NCBI GenBank assembly: GCA_963763305.1
Contig: CAVXNP010000001.1
Span: 682,001-746,000 of the forward strand
From: CAVXNP01 sp963763305
GTDB lineage: Bacteria > Pseudomonadota > Gammaproteobacteria > Xanthomonadales > Rhodanobacteraceae
Reading direction: 5' to 3'
Length of the DNA stretch: 64,000 bases
The notes beneath the pieces were generated by a model that worked only from the letters and a program-made list of their open reading frames with translations, did not search any database and had not been told where the DNA came from. The position numbers were made by a program, and so were the translations under genes. The number at the start of each line of letters is the position of its first letter. Position 1 is the first letter of the stretch. Below are positions 38,112 to 47,004 of this stretch, piece after piece.

Positions 38112-39239
38112 CTAGGCGCCCTTGGCGCCCTGGCGCCGGGCGTAGAACGTCGCCACGAAGTCCTCCAGCGTGCCCGCGGCAATGGCCTGGCGCAGCCCAG
38201 CCATCAGCCGCTGGTAGTGCCGCAGGTTGTGCATGGTTGCCAGTTGGCTGCCCAGGATCTCGTTGCACCGGTCCAGGTGCCGCAGGTAGGCGCGGCTGAA
38301 GCCGTTGGCGCAGGCGTAGCAGTCGCAGCCCTCTTCGATCACCCGCGTGTCGGTGGCGAACTTGGCATTGCGGATGCGCAAGGTGCCCTCGGCCGTGAAC
38401 AGGAAGCCGTTGCGGGCATTGCGCGTGGGCATCACGCAGTCGAACATGTCCACGCCGCGGCGCACCGCCTCGACGATGTCCTCCGGGCGCCCCACGCCCA
38501 TCAGGTAGCGCGGCCGTTCGGCCGGCAGCAGCGGCAGGGTGAAATCCAGCGTGTGGTTGCGCTCGTCCTCCGGCTCGCCCACCGCCAGCCCGCCCACGGC
38601 GTAACCGTCGAAGCCGATCCGCGCCAGCGCCTCGGCCGAACGCCGGCGCAGGCCCTCGTGCACGCCGCCCTGCACGATGCCGAACAACGCATTGGGATTG
38701 CGCAGGTCGTCGAACGCGCGCCGCGAACGCTCGGCCCAGCGCAGCGACAGCTCCATCGAGTCGCCTGCCACCTTTTCCGTGGCCGGGTACGGCGTGCATT
38801 CGTCGAAAATCATCGCGATGTCCGAATCCAGCGTCTTCTGGATCTGCATCGACACTTCCGGCGACAGGAATACCTTGGAGCCGTCCACCGGCGAAGCGAA
38901 GGTCACCCCCTCCTCGGTGATCTTGCGCTTGTGCGCCAGCGAGAACACCTGGAACCCGCCCGAATCGGTGAGGATCGGCTTGTCCCAGCCGATAAACCGG
39001 TGCAACCCGCCAAACTGCTCGACGATCTCCAGCCCCGGCCGCAGGAACAGGTGGAAGGTGTTTCCCAGGATGATCTCCGCGCCGGTGTCCTTGACGTCGC
39101 GCGGCGTCATCGCCTTGACCGAACCGTAGGTACCCACCGGCATGAAGGCCGGGGTTTCCACGGTGCCGCGGGCAAAGGTGAGACGGCCGCGCCGGGCGGC
39201 GCCATCGGTGGCCAGGAGGTCGAAGGTGAGGGATGTCAT
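38112..39239 (-). CDS. tgt: Queuine tRNA-guanine transglycosylase
   Basis: A 375-residue TIM-barrel enzyme that swaps guanine-34 for preQ1 in tRNAs with GUN anticodons. The catalytic Asp region is ILTDSGGFQVFSLAHKRKI (about 90-108) and a second Asp lies in VDMFDCVMPTRNARNG (near 265). The zinc site CDCYACANGFSRAYL (near 303-317) has the C-x-C-x-x-C pattern; the His ligand follows. Its length is that of E. coli Tgt (375). QueA, the next enzyme in queuosine synthesis, lies upstream on the same strand. Confidence 0.96.
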   Translation of the reverse strand: MTSLTFDLLATDGAARRGRLTFARGTVETPAFMPVGTYGSVKAMTPRDVKDTGAEIILGNTFHLFLRPGLEIVEQFGGLHRFIGWDKPILTDSGGFQVFSLAHKRKITEEGVTFASPVDGSKVFLSPEVSMQIQKTLDSDIAMIFDECTPYPATEKVAGDSMELSLRWAERSRRAFDDLRNPNALFGIVQGGVHEGLRRRSAEALARIGFDGYAVGGLAVGEPEDERNHTLDFTLPLLPAERPRYLMGVGRPEDIVEAVRRGVDMFDCVMPTRNARNGFLFTAEGTLRIRNAKFATDTRVIEEGCDCYACANGFSRAYLRHLDRCNEILGSQLATMHNLRHYQRLMAGLRQAIAAGTLEDFVATFYARRQGAKGA

Positions 39240-39618
39240 CCGGACATTATCGCTTGTCGGCGCCTGCGGCGGGGCGTTCGCCTGCGACCGAAGGAAGTCC
39301 CTGTGGGACGGCGGGCTTTCGGACTCCTGTCGGAGCCCGAGTCACTTTCTCTTGCTTGCCCAAGTAACCACTGCGCCGCAGGAGGGGGAAAGCTCTGGCT
39401 TCCGCTCCTGAGAACACCAAGCAAGGCAAGAGCGTGACCCCGAAGCGCCCGCAGGAAAGTAGTGGCGTTTGCAGAACGGCAGAGCGAGAAGGTCCAGGCC
39501 AAGGGCCGAAACCTCCCTCACCACATCAAGGAATTCCGTTAAGCCACATCTACCGACCCTGCCGAGGGAGCGGCAGCACAGCCTGACGCAACGCCGCGCC
39601 CAGCAACAGGCGGCCGGC
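39240..39618. other. Non-coding gap between tgt and queA with a degenerate palindrome
   Basis: No convincing gene is present in these 379 bp; several short frames exist on both strands but none has coding character. The sequence near 39340-39370 contains CACTTTCTCTTG followed by GCCCAAGTAACC. This looks like a damaged form of an intergenic palindrome common in xanthomonads (ACTTTCTCTTG ... CAAGAGAAAGTAACC). The tgt promoter is expected near 39240-39300, but no clear boxes were found. Confidence 0.35.
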
Positions 39619-40653
39619 CTATACCCCTTGCGGCAGGATCAACATCGCATCCCCATAAGAAAAGAACCGGTAGCGCTCTCGCACTGCGTGGCGGTAAGCC
39701 TCCAGCATGAAATCGCGCCCGGCCAGGCTCGACACCAGCATCAGCAGGGTCGACTGCGGCAGGTGGAAGTTGGTGATCAGACCGTCGATGCTGGTGATTC
39801 GGTAGCCAGGGAAGATGAAGATCTGCGTCTCGCCCGCGAAGGGGTGCAGCTGACCGTCTCGAGTGGCGCTCTCCAGCGCCCGCACCACGGTGGTGCCCAC
39901 CGCGATCACCCTGCCGCCCTTGGCGCGGGTGGCGCGAATCTTCTCGATCAGCGCCGCGCCGACATTGAGCCACTCGCTGTGCATCTGGTGGTTGTGGATG
40001 TCATCCACGCGCACCGGCTGGAAAGTGCCGGCGCCCACGTGCAGGGTGACGAAACCGAAATCCACGCCCTGGTCGCGCAGGCGGTCCAGCATCGGCTGAT
40101 CGAAATGCAGGCCGGCGGTCGGCGCGGCCACCGCTCCGGGCTCGCGCGCATAGACGGTCTGGTAACGCTCCATGTCCGTCGCATCGGCGGCGCGCTCGAT
40201 GTACGGTGGCAACGGCATCTCGCCCAGGCGCACCAGCAGGTGCTCCAGCGGCTCCGGCGATTCGAAGCGCAGCTGGAAAAAGCCGTCCTCCCGCCCCAGC
40301 ACCACCGCGTGGCTGCCGTCGGCCAGCTGAATCCGGCTGCCCGGCCGCGGCTTCTTGCTGACGCCCAGTTGCACGGTGGCCTCGTGCGCGCCCGTCACCC
40401 GCTCGATCAGCACTTCCACCGCACCGCCGGTTTCCTTGCGCCCATACAACCGTGCCGGCAGCACCCGGGTGTCGTTGAACACCAGCAGATCGCCCGGCCG
40501 CACCAGCTGCGGCAGCTCGGCGAACATGCGGTCCTGCAAGGCATGCGTCGCCACGTCCACCAGCAGCAGGCGGCTGGCCGAACGCTGCGCCAAAGGCGCC
40601 TGCGCGATCAGCTCCGGAGGCAACTCGAAATCGAAATCGGACTTTTTCAACAC
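39619..40653 (-). CDS. queA: tRNA preQ1(34) S-adenosylmethionine ribosyltransferase-isomerase
   Basis: A 344-residue QueA that transfers and isomerises the ribosyl part of SAM onto preQ1-tRNA, making epoxyqueuosine. It begins KKSDFDFELPPELIAQAPL. Other marks are FNDTRVLPARLYGRKETGG, AAPTAGLHFD (near 178), FVTLHVGAGTFQPVR and ITNFHLPQSTLLMLVSS. The start is likely the GTG at 40653 (the following TTG at 40650 is possible); the frame is open for 44 more codons upstream without a good site. It is divergent from the MATE gene. Confidence 0.95.
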   Translation of the reverse strand: MLKKSDFDFELPPELIAQAPLAQRSASRLLLVDVATHALQDRMFAELPQLVRPGDLLVFNDTRVLPARLYGRKETGGAVEVLIERVTGAHEATVQLGVSKKPRPGSRIQLADGSHAVVLGREDGFFQLRFESPEPLEHLLVRLGEMPLPPYIERAADATDMERYQTVYAREPGAVAAPTAGLHFDQPMLDRLRDQGVDFGFVTLHVGAGTFQPVRVDDIHNHQMHSEWLNVGAALIEKIRATRAKGGRVIAVGTTVVRALESATRDGQLHPFAGETQIFIFPGYRITSIDGLITNFHLPQSTLLMLVSSLAGRDFMLEAYRHAVRERYRFFSYGDAMLILPQGV

Positions 40654-40809
40654 ACCGCTCGCTAGGCGCCCACCGGCCGCGGGCAAGCCGGCATTATCCC
40701 GCAGCACGCCGCAGGAGGCACGCCGACAACCGTGGAAGCGCGCGTAGACGCGTGGGCAATGCGGTCCACGGATGGGACAATCCATGCCCTCCTCACCACG
40801 GCGCCGCGC

Positions 40810-42156
40810 ATGCTGTCACTGGGCCAGGACTGGCTGCACCGACCCACCCATCGCCAGGTATGGCGGCTGGCGGCGCCGATGATCGCCTCCAACCTCACCG
40901 TGCCACTGGTGGCCCTGGTCGACAGCGTGATGGCCGGCCATCTGGCGCAACCGGGCCAGTTGGCCGCGGTGGCCGTGGGCAGCGTGGTCTACAGCGTGCC
41001 GGTGTGGGTCTTCGGCTTCCTGCGCATGGGCACCATCGGCTTCGCCGCCCAGGCCGGCGGACGCAACGACGGTGACGGCCTGCGCCAGGTGCTGGTGCAG
41101 TCGACGCTGCTGGCGTTGGGGCTGGCCCTGGCCACCGTGCTGCTGGCCTGGCCCCTGCTCGGCCCGGTAGTCGGCCTGATGAAGCCCTCGGCCGCACTGG
41201 ACGCGCTGACCCGTAGCTATCTGCACATTCGCCTGCTCGGTTTGCCCGCGGCCCTGCTCAACGCCGCGCTGGTGGGATGGTTCCTGGGTATGCACGATGC
41301 CGGCACCGCGCTGCGGGTCACTGTGGTCACCAACCTGGCGAACATCGCGCTCAATCTGGTCTTCGTGCTGGGCCTGCACGAGGGCGTGGCGGGTATTGCC
41401 GCCGCATCGGCCTGTGCGGCGTGGATAGGTACCGCCACCGGGCTGGCACGCATACCCCGTCAGCTGGGCCGCTATCCCGGTCGCCTGCAGGTGCGCGCGC
41501 TGCGTTCTTGGCGGTCCTGGCGCCCGCTGCTGGCGGTCAACCGCGACATCCTGATCCGCAGTCTGGCATTGCAGGGCGTGTTCTTCGCGGTGACCGTCCT
41601 GGGCGCCCGCCTCGGCGACACGGTGGTGGCCGCCAATGCGCTGCTGCTCAATGGACTGCTGCTGACCTCGTTCGCGCTGGACGGCCTGGCCAATGCGGTG
41701 GAAGCACTCACCGGGCACGCGATCGGCGCGGGCCAGCGGGTGGCGCTACGCCGCTCGCTGACCGTCGCGGCCGGCTGGTCGCTGATCTGCGGCGCGCTGT
41801 TCAGCGTGTGCTTCGCCGTGGGCGGCCCGGCCTTCGTCGACCTGCAGACGGACATGGCGGCGGTCCGGCAGACCGCCTATGACTACCTGCCCTATCTGGC
41901 CCTGCTGCCACTGGTGGGCGTGTGGAGCTACCTGCTCGACGGTCTGTTTGTCGGCGCCACGCGGGCCCGCGAAATGCGCGATGCGATGCTGGCCGCCGGG
42001 CTGGCCTTCGTGCTGCTGGCACTTGGCCTGCGCAGCTGGGGCAACCACGGCCTGTGGCTGGCGTTCCTCGGTTTCATGCTGGTGCGCGCCGCGGCCATGG
42101 CCTGGATGGCACATCGCGTCACGCGACGGGATGGCTGGATCCACGGCGCTTCCTGA
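40810..42156 (+). CDS. MATE-family efflux transporter (DinF-like)
   Basis: A 448-residue membrane protein with about twelve helices. The N-terminal WRLAAPMIASNLTVPLVALVDS and MAGHLAQPGQLAAVAVG match the DinF subgroup of MATE exporters. They expel drugs or metabolites using proton or sodium gradients. Residues near 265-300 (FFAVTVLGARLGDTVVAANA) begin the second half. The start is ATG 40810; an ATG at 40759 in the same frame would add 17 residues. Its last 26 bp are repeated three more times downstream at 251-bp intervals. Confidence 0.88.
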   Translation: MLSLGQDWLHRPTHRQVWRLAAPMIASNLTVPLVALVDSVMAGHLAQPGQLAAVAVGSVVYSVPVWVFGFLRMGTIGFAAQAGGRNDGDGLRQVLVQSTLLALGLALATVLLAWPLLGPVVGLMKPSAALDALTRSYLHIRLLGLPAALLNAALVGWFLGMHDAGTALRVTVVTNLANIALNLVFVLGLHEGVAGIAAASACAAWIGTATGLARIPRQLGRYPGRLQVRALRSWRSWRPLLAVNRDILIRSLALQGVFFAVTVLGARLGDTVVAANALLLNGLLLTSFALDGLANAVEALTGHAIGAGQRVALRRSLTVAAGWSLICGALFSVCFAVGGPAFVDLQTDMAAVRQTAYDYLPYLALLPLVGVWSYLLDGLFVGATRAREMRDAMLAAGLAFVLLALGLRSWGNHGLWLAFLGFMLVRAAAMAWMAHRVTRRDGWIHGAS

Positions 42157-43050
42157 GCCCGCGGACGTCCGAGCCCCGTAGGGTGGGCTTCAGCCCACCG
42201 CTCGTGTGCCTTGCTGCTCCGTAGGCTTGGTGGGCTGAAGCCCACCCTACGTCCGCCCTGCCCCGCGGGGGCGTGCCTCGCCGCACAGGCGCTTTACAGC
42301 AGATTTTCTGCCGCGCCAGGCGATACGCCAGGATGCGGTTGCTCACATCAAGCGGATTTGCAGATCCAATCACACGAGGGGATGGCTGGATCCACGGCGC
42401 TTCCTGAGCCCGCGGACGTCCGAGCCTCGTAGGGTGGGCTTCAGCCCACCGCTCGTGTGCCTTGCTGCTCCGTAGGCTTGGTGGGCTGAAGCCCACCCTA
42501 CGTCCGCCCTGCCCCGCGGGGGCGTGCCTCGCTGCACAGGCGCTTTACAGCAGATTTTCTGCCGCGCCAGGCGATACGCCAGGATGCGGTTGCTCACATC
42601 AAACGGATTTGCAGATCCAATCACACGAGGGGATGGCTGGATCCACGGCGCTTCCTGAGCCCGCGGACGTCCGAGCCTCGTAGGGTGGGCTTCAGCCCAC
42701 CGCTCGTGTGCCTTGCTGCTCCGTAGGCTTGGTGGGCTGAAGCCCACCCTACGTCCGCCCCGCCCCGCGGGGGCGTGCCTCGCTGCACAGGCGCTTTACA
42801 GCAGATTTTCTGTCGCGCCAGGCGATACGCCAGGATGCGGTTGCCCACATCAAGCGGATTTGCAGATCCAATCACACGAGGGGATGGCTGGATCCACGGC
42901 GCTTCCTGAGCCCGCGGACGTCCGAGCCCCGTAGGGTGGGCTTCAGCCCACCGCTCGTGTGCCTTGCTGCTCCGTAGGCTTGGTGGGCTGAAGCCCACCC
43001 TACGTCCGCCCCGCCCTGCCGGGGCGTGCCTCGCTGCACAGGCGCTACAG
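42131..43050. repeat. Tandem array of 251-bp units with REP pairs, 3 full copies and 1 partial
   Basis: Unit starts (ATGGCTGG) fall at 42131, 42382, 42633 and 42884, exactly 251 bp apart, and the copies differ by only a few bases. Each unit has three parts. First, about 46 bp equal to the last 26 bp of the MATE gene plus 20 bp beyond. Second, an inverted pair of 22-bp arms (GTAG then GGTGGGCTTCAGCCCACC) at 42178-42250, 42429-42501, 42680-42752 and 42931-43003. Third, a tail resembling the 3' end of the response-regulator gene (42294-42350 in copy 1). Each arm folds into its own hairpin with GTAG at its foot, as in REP elements linked to RAYT transposases. In copy 4 the third part is the real gene end. 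Confidence 0.95.
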
Positions 43051-43647
43051 CCAGCCTTTCTGCCGCGCCAGCCGATAGGCCTCGATGCGGTTGCCCACGC
43101 CCAGCTTGCCGATCGCTTCGGACAGGTAATTGCGGACGGTGCCGTGGGACAGGTTCAGGCGGGTGGCTATCTCGCCGGCGGCCAGGCCCTCGCCGGCCAT
43201 GCGCAACACCTGGCGCTCGCGGTCGTTCAGCGGGTCGGCTTCGGACCATGCGTCCAGCGCCAGCTGCGGGTCGATCGAGCGGCCACCCCGCTGCACCATG
43301 CGCAGGGCCTCGGCCAGGTTCTCCGCCGGGGCATCCTTGAGCAGGTAGCCGGACACGCCCGCCTCCAGCGCCCGGCGCAGGAAGCCCGGACGGGCGAAGG
43401 TGGTGACGATAACCACCTTGATCGCCAGTTGCTGCCGCTGGATCCGTTGCGCCAGCTCCAGGCCGGTCAGGCCCGGCATCTCGATGTCGGTAACCAGTAC
43501 GTCCGGTTTCAGTCGCTGGATTTCGCGCCAGGCCTCCTCGCCATCGGATGCACTGCCCAGCACCTCGATGTCGGGTTCGAGGTTGAGCAAGGCGAACAAC
43601 GCGCCGCGCACCATCGCCTGGTCCTCGGCCAGCAGTACACGGATCAT
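43045..43647 (-). CDS. LuxR-family response regulator (DesR-like)
   Basis: A 200-residue response regulator with a receiver domain (1-120) and a C-terminal LuxR-type helix-turn-helix. The phosphorylated residue is Asp54 in VLVTDIEMPGL, the conserved Lys is 104 in YLLKDAPAEN, and the acidic pair is at 8-9. The DNA-binding part has LNDRERQVLRMAGEGLAAGEI and NLSHGTVRNYLSEAIGKLGV. With the histidine kinase upstream it should control the ABC exporter next door. Its last codons lie in the final, partial unit of the 251-bp array. Confidence 0.92.
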   Translation of the reverse strand: MIRVLLAEDQAMVRGALFALLNLEPDIEVLGSASDGEEAWREIQRLKPDVLVTDIEMPGLTGLELAQRIQRQQLAIKVVIVTTFARPGFLRRALEAGVSGYLLKDAPAENLAEALRMVQRGGRSIDPQLALDAWSEADPLNDRERQVLRMAGEGLAAGEIATRLNLSHGTVRNYLSEAIGKLGVGNRIEAYRLARQKGWL

Positions 43648-44960
43648 GCGGCGCCCCCGTGGGTGCTGTCGGCGGTCAGGATGGGAATCCTGGCGATCAG
43701 GAGGAAGCGCCGGCTGGTCATGAAAGTGGTTCCGCTCAGACTGATGGTAGATGGACCACGGGACTGCGGGCTGGCGGTGTGGTCGACTCGGCAGACGCGG
43801 CGGGTTCGGCCGCCGGCATCGGAGCAACCGTGCCGCGCATCGCCACGCGGATGCGCAGGCAGGTACCGTGGCCGCGCGGTGAGTCGATCTCCAGACTGCC
43901 GCCGATGGCCCGCACGCCGCTCGCGCATGCCGCACAAGCCGTTGCCGTCCTCGCCGATGCCGCCACGACCGTTGTCGCCGATCTGCAGCAGCAGGTCGCC
44001 CCTGTCCGACTCCAGCGTGACCCTGGCCTCGGTGGCCCGCGCATGGCGCACGATATTGGTCGAGGCCTCGCGGATGATCAGCGCCAGGCAACGTTCGACC
44101 GATTCGGGAAGATCCTGGGCAGCCAGCCGGTAGTCCAGGTGGACCCCGGAGGAAGCCAGCAACAACCGCGCCGATGCCAGTTCGGCAGCCAGATCGGTGG
44201 CGCGGATGCCGGTCACCGCCGCCCGCACCTCGGCCAGGGCGTGGCGGGCCACGCCTTCCACCTCGACCACCTCGCGGCGGGCCGCCTCCAGGTCGCGGTC
44301 GAACAGCTTCCGCGACAGCTCCAGCTTCAACGTGATCAGCGACAGCGTATGACCGAGCAGGTCGTGCAGGTCACGCCCGATGCGCTCGCGCTCGGCGGTG
44401 GCGGCCAGCCGGCGGATCTCGTCGTGCGAAAGCTTCAGCGCCGCATCCTTTTCCTGTGCCAGGTTCTCCACGTTCACAACGATGCCGACAATGAACGTGG
44501 TCGCCGGGATATAGACCATCATCTGCCACGGGTAATCGACCAGCCAGACCGCGCCAATGAACACCAGATTGAGCAGCGCGATGTAGCCCACGGCCAGGCC
44601 GATGCGCGTGTTGCCGGGGCGGAACATGACACAGGCGTAGACGAAATAGCTGATGCCGCTGGGATAACGCGACAGCAATAGCAGGCAGAGCACGGCCATG
44701 CCCAGCGGATAGCGGTAGGCGATCCGCCGCGACGACAACAGCGTCATCGCAAACAGCACCAGGAACAGCGGGTAGGAGGTCAGCGTGAAGAACAACCATT
44801 CCCACGTGTAGCCGTGATTGAACAGCGGCGTGACGAACACCCACACCGACCACAGCAAGTGCACCGCGTCGGTGTACGGCGACTTGCCGCGGTGGACCAG
44901 GTCCGCCACGGTCGAGTCGGGCGCCGGATGCATCCATCGGGGGTAGGAGAAAAAGCTCAT
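43644..44960 (-). CDS. Sensor histidine kinase (DesK-like), frameshifted near its 3' end as sequenced
   Basis: The N-terminal half has about five or six membrane helices. A HisKA_3 dimerisation motif follows, with the phospho-acceptor His199 in GRDLHDLLGHTLS. The ATPase domain has the N-box IIREASTNIVRHA and the G1 box DNGRGGIGEDGNGLCGMRER. After that the frame breaks: one extra base near 43917-43920 shifts it. Without the extra base it continues VRAIGGSLEIDSPRGHGTCLRI and stops at 43736, giving 407 residues with the G2 box intact. As written it runs on to 43644 with a nonsense tail. An indel error is likely. Confidence 0.85.
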   Translation of the reverse strand: MSFFSYPRWMHPAPDSTVADLVHRGKSPYTDAVHLLWSVWVFVTPLFNHGYTWEWLFFTLTSYPLFLVLFAMTLLSSRRIAYRYPLGMAVLCLLLLSRYPSGISYFVYACVMFRPGNTRIGLAVGYIALLNLVFIGAVWLVDYPWQMMVYIPATTFIVGIVVNVENLAQEKDAALKLSHDEIRRLAATAERERIGRDLHDLLGHTLSLITLKLELSRKLFDRDLEAARREVVEVEGVARHALAEVRAAVTGIRATDLAAELASARLLLASSGVHLDYRLAAQDLPESVERCLALIIREASTNIVRHARATEARVTLESDRGDLLLQIGDNGRGGIGEDGNGLCGMRERRAGHRRQSGDRLTARPRYLPAHPRGDARHGCSDAGGRTRRVCRVDHTASPQSRGPSTISLSGTTFMTSRRFLLIARIPILTADSTHGGAA

Positions 44961-45002
44961 AAGCGTATCCCGGCCGTTCCCGCGGGACGAAGGAAGCCGC
45001 TA

Positions 45003-45791
45003 TCAGCCTAACCGCCGCAGGCGGCGCACCGCCAGCGCCATGAACACCACGGCAAACCCGACCAGCGCCGCCGCATGGCCCAGCAACGCACCCGGGCTCA
45101 TGCCCACCGCTGCAAGCGCCAGCTGATGCAGGTGATAGCTGGGCCAAACCGGGGCGATCTGCTGCAACACCTTGGGCAGCATGGCCAACGGGAACCACAG
45201 GCCCGACAGGAACGACATCGGCAGGTAGACCAGGTTGAGCACGCCCGGTGCGCCCTGGCCCTTGATCAAGGTGCCCACGAACATCCCCAGCGCGCAGAAC
45301 GGCAGCACACCGAGCATGCCGGTCAGGACCAACGCCACGACCTGCTGAACGCTCAGCACCACGTGCGCCAGCTGTGACAGCGCCAGCAACAGCAGCATCA
45401 CCACGCCGGCGGCCAGCATCGCCATCAGCATCTTGCCCAGCAGGTAGGCACCTGGCGGCATCGGCAGCGCGCGCTTGAGGGTGAGCAGGCCACCGTCGCG
45501 TTCCAGCGCCAGCGACACGCCAAAGCCGAACAGCCCCGGACTCATCACGCCGAACACGCCATAACTGGCCAGCAGGTAGCGGGCTGCATCCGGCCCTTGG
45601 GCGTGCCCCATCAGCACGCCGAACATCAGGTAGAAGGCGGCCGGAAACAGCAGCACGGGCAACAGGAACGACGGCGCACGCATGTAGCGCATGCACTCGC
45701 TGCGCGCCTCGGCCAGGTAGGCGCCGAGCACGCGCGAACGGGGCATCTGGCCGCTGGCGGCCGGTTGCTCGATGGTCAGTGTCATGTCCAT
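45003..45791 (-). CDS. ABC-2 type transporter permease
   Basis: A 262-residue membrane protein with six helices, first at about 42-62 (FLLPVLLFPAAFYLMFG) and last at 230-252. It is a short ABC-2 permease in the style of drug, lipid or bacteriocin exporters. The C-terminal LNLVYLPMSFLSGLWFPLAMLP is the ABC-2 signature. It starts 1 bp after the ATPase stop (TGACATG). The substrate is unknown. The order ATPase, permease, kinase, regulator is the same as the yvfRSTU group of Bacillus subtilis. Confidence 0.9.
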   Translation of the reverse strand: MDMTLTIEQPAASGQMPRSRVLGAYLAEARSECMRYMRAPSFLLPVLLFPAAFYLMFGVLMGHAQGPDAARYLLASYGVFGVMSPGLFGFGVSLALERDGGLLTLKRALPMPPGAYLLGKMLMAMLAAGVVMLLLLALSQLAHVVLSVQQVVALVLTGMLGVLPFCALGMFVGTLIKGQGAPGVLNLVYLPMSFLSGLWFPLAMLPKVLQQIAPVWPSYHLHQLALAAVGMSPGALLGHAAALVGFAVVFMALAVRRLRRLG

Positions 45792-45792
45792 G

Positions 45793-46724
45793 TCAGGCGG
45801 CCTCGCGGTGATCGGTGGACGATGCCGGATCGGCATCTGCGGGTGAGTTCGGTAAAGGCCTCGGCCAGCCCCGCGCGCTGCACCTCCAGCTCCCGCAGGT
45901 AGGCGTCGCTCTGCAGCAGGCGCAGCACAACGATCTCGGCGTGTGCAGTGCTGATCTGCAGGAGGTCGCCGTCGCAGGTCGCCTCGGCCACTTCCTCCCA
46001 CCCACGCACTGTTTCCAGCGGCAAGGTGCTGCGGCAGACGGATGCGCTTGACTGCGACCCGGGCGCGCAGGGCTTCGACGCTGCCCTCGTGCAGCATCCG
46101 ACCATGCGTCATCACGCAGACGCGGTCGGCCAGTGCCTCGGCCTCCTCCAGGTAGTGCGTGGTCAGCAGCACCGAACAGCCTTCGGCCAGCAGCGCGCGG
46201 ATCGCCGCCCACAGCTTCTGCCGCGCGTCGATGTCCAGGCCCACGGTGGGCTCGTCCAGGAACAGCAGCTCCGGGTTGCCGCAGATGGCCAGGGCGAACT
46301 GCACTCGCCGCTGTTGCCCGCCGGAAAGCTTCGCGTAGGGCCGCCGCAGCAGGTCGGTGATGCCGGCCATGGCCGCGGTCTGCGCCAGCGGCCGCGGCGC
46401 CGGGTAATAGCTGGCGGTCAGACGCAGCAGCTCACCCACGCGCAGGGTCGAGGGCAGGGTGGCGCTCTGCAGCATCACGCCAATCCGGCGGCGCGGCTCG
46501 ATCTGCTGCGGATCGCGGCCGAACAGCGCCACCGTGCCGGCGTCGGCGCGGAACAGGCCCAGCAGCAGCCGATCGCGGTGCTCTTGCCGGCCCCGTTGGG
46601 GCCCAGCAACGCCAGCAGCTCGCCGCGCCGCACTTGCAGGTCCAGGCCGTCCAGCGCGGTCAGCGCGCCATAGCGCTTGACCACCCCGGACAACTGCGCA
46701 ACCGACCTGCGAATGCGTTCTCAT
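45793..46724 (-). pseudogene. ABC transporter ATPase, four apparent frameshifts as sequenced
   Basis: The reading frame changes four times. With an extra base near 46702, a missing base near 46571 and extra bases near 46035 and 45840 corrected, the gene codes for exactly 309 residues starting at ATG 46724 behind a GGGGAGAGG site. It has Walker A GPNGAGKST, the signature LSGGQQRRVQ, Walker B LLFLDEPTVGLD, the H-loop TTHYLEEAEALADR and a C-terminal LTRDADPASSTDHREAA. It would be the motor for the adjacent permease. It may be a true pseudogene, but the same kind of indel occurs in pheT, which cannot be defunct. Confidence 0.8.
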
Positions 46725-47004
46725 CGCCTCTCCCCTTCCCTCGCTGGTAGCTGCCAAAAAGATAGACCGGGCAAGGCGTTGCGCCCACTGGTCGCCGTCA
46801 GCCGTCATGGGTGACAGGCGTCATGCGGGGTTACGGCGGAGCGGCCGTCACGGTATCCTCGTCGGATCGCAAGGCCCGATTGCCGCCCTCCAGGTGCGCA
46901 GATGGCCGGCAAGTACGGAGTACGGCGCAGGTTCCACGCGCCACCTATTCATCAACGCGCCGACCGCACGCCCCGGCCTGCGGCCCGGCTACGGGAGGAC
47001 TGCC

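Noticed and set aside
42119..42998. Three near-identical 125-codon frames in the 251-bp array
   Set aside because: They arise from the repeat and contain REP palindromes and gene tails; no ribosome binding site or domain supports translation.
42131..43050. CRISPR array
   Set aside because: The repeat unit is 251 bp with no unique spacers, and no cas genes are in the window.
45003..46808. Apparent ABC ATPase-permease fusion of 601 codons in one frame
   Set aside because: The frame happens to stay open across several indels. Motifs at both ends of the ATPase lie in other frames, and the permease has its own start after a TGA.
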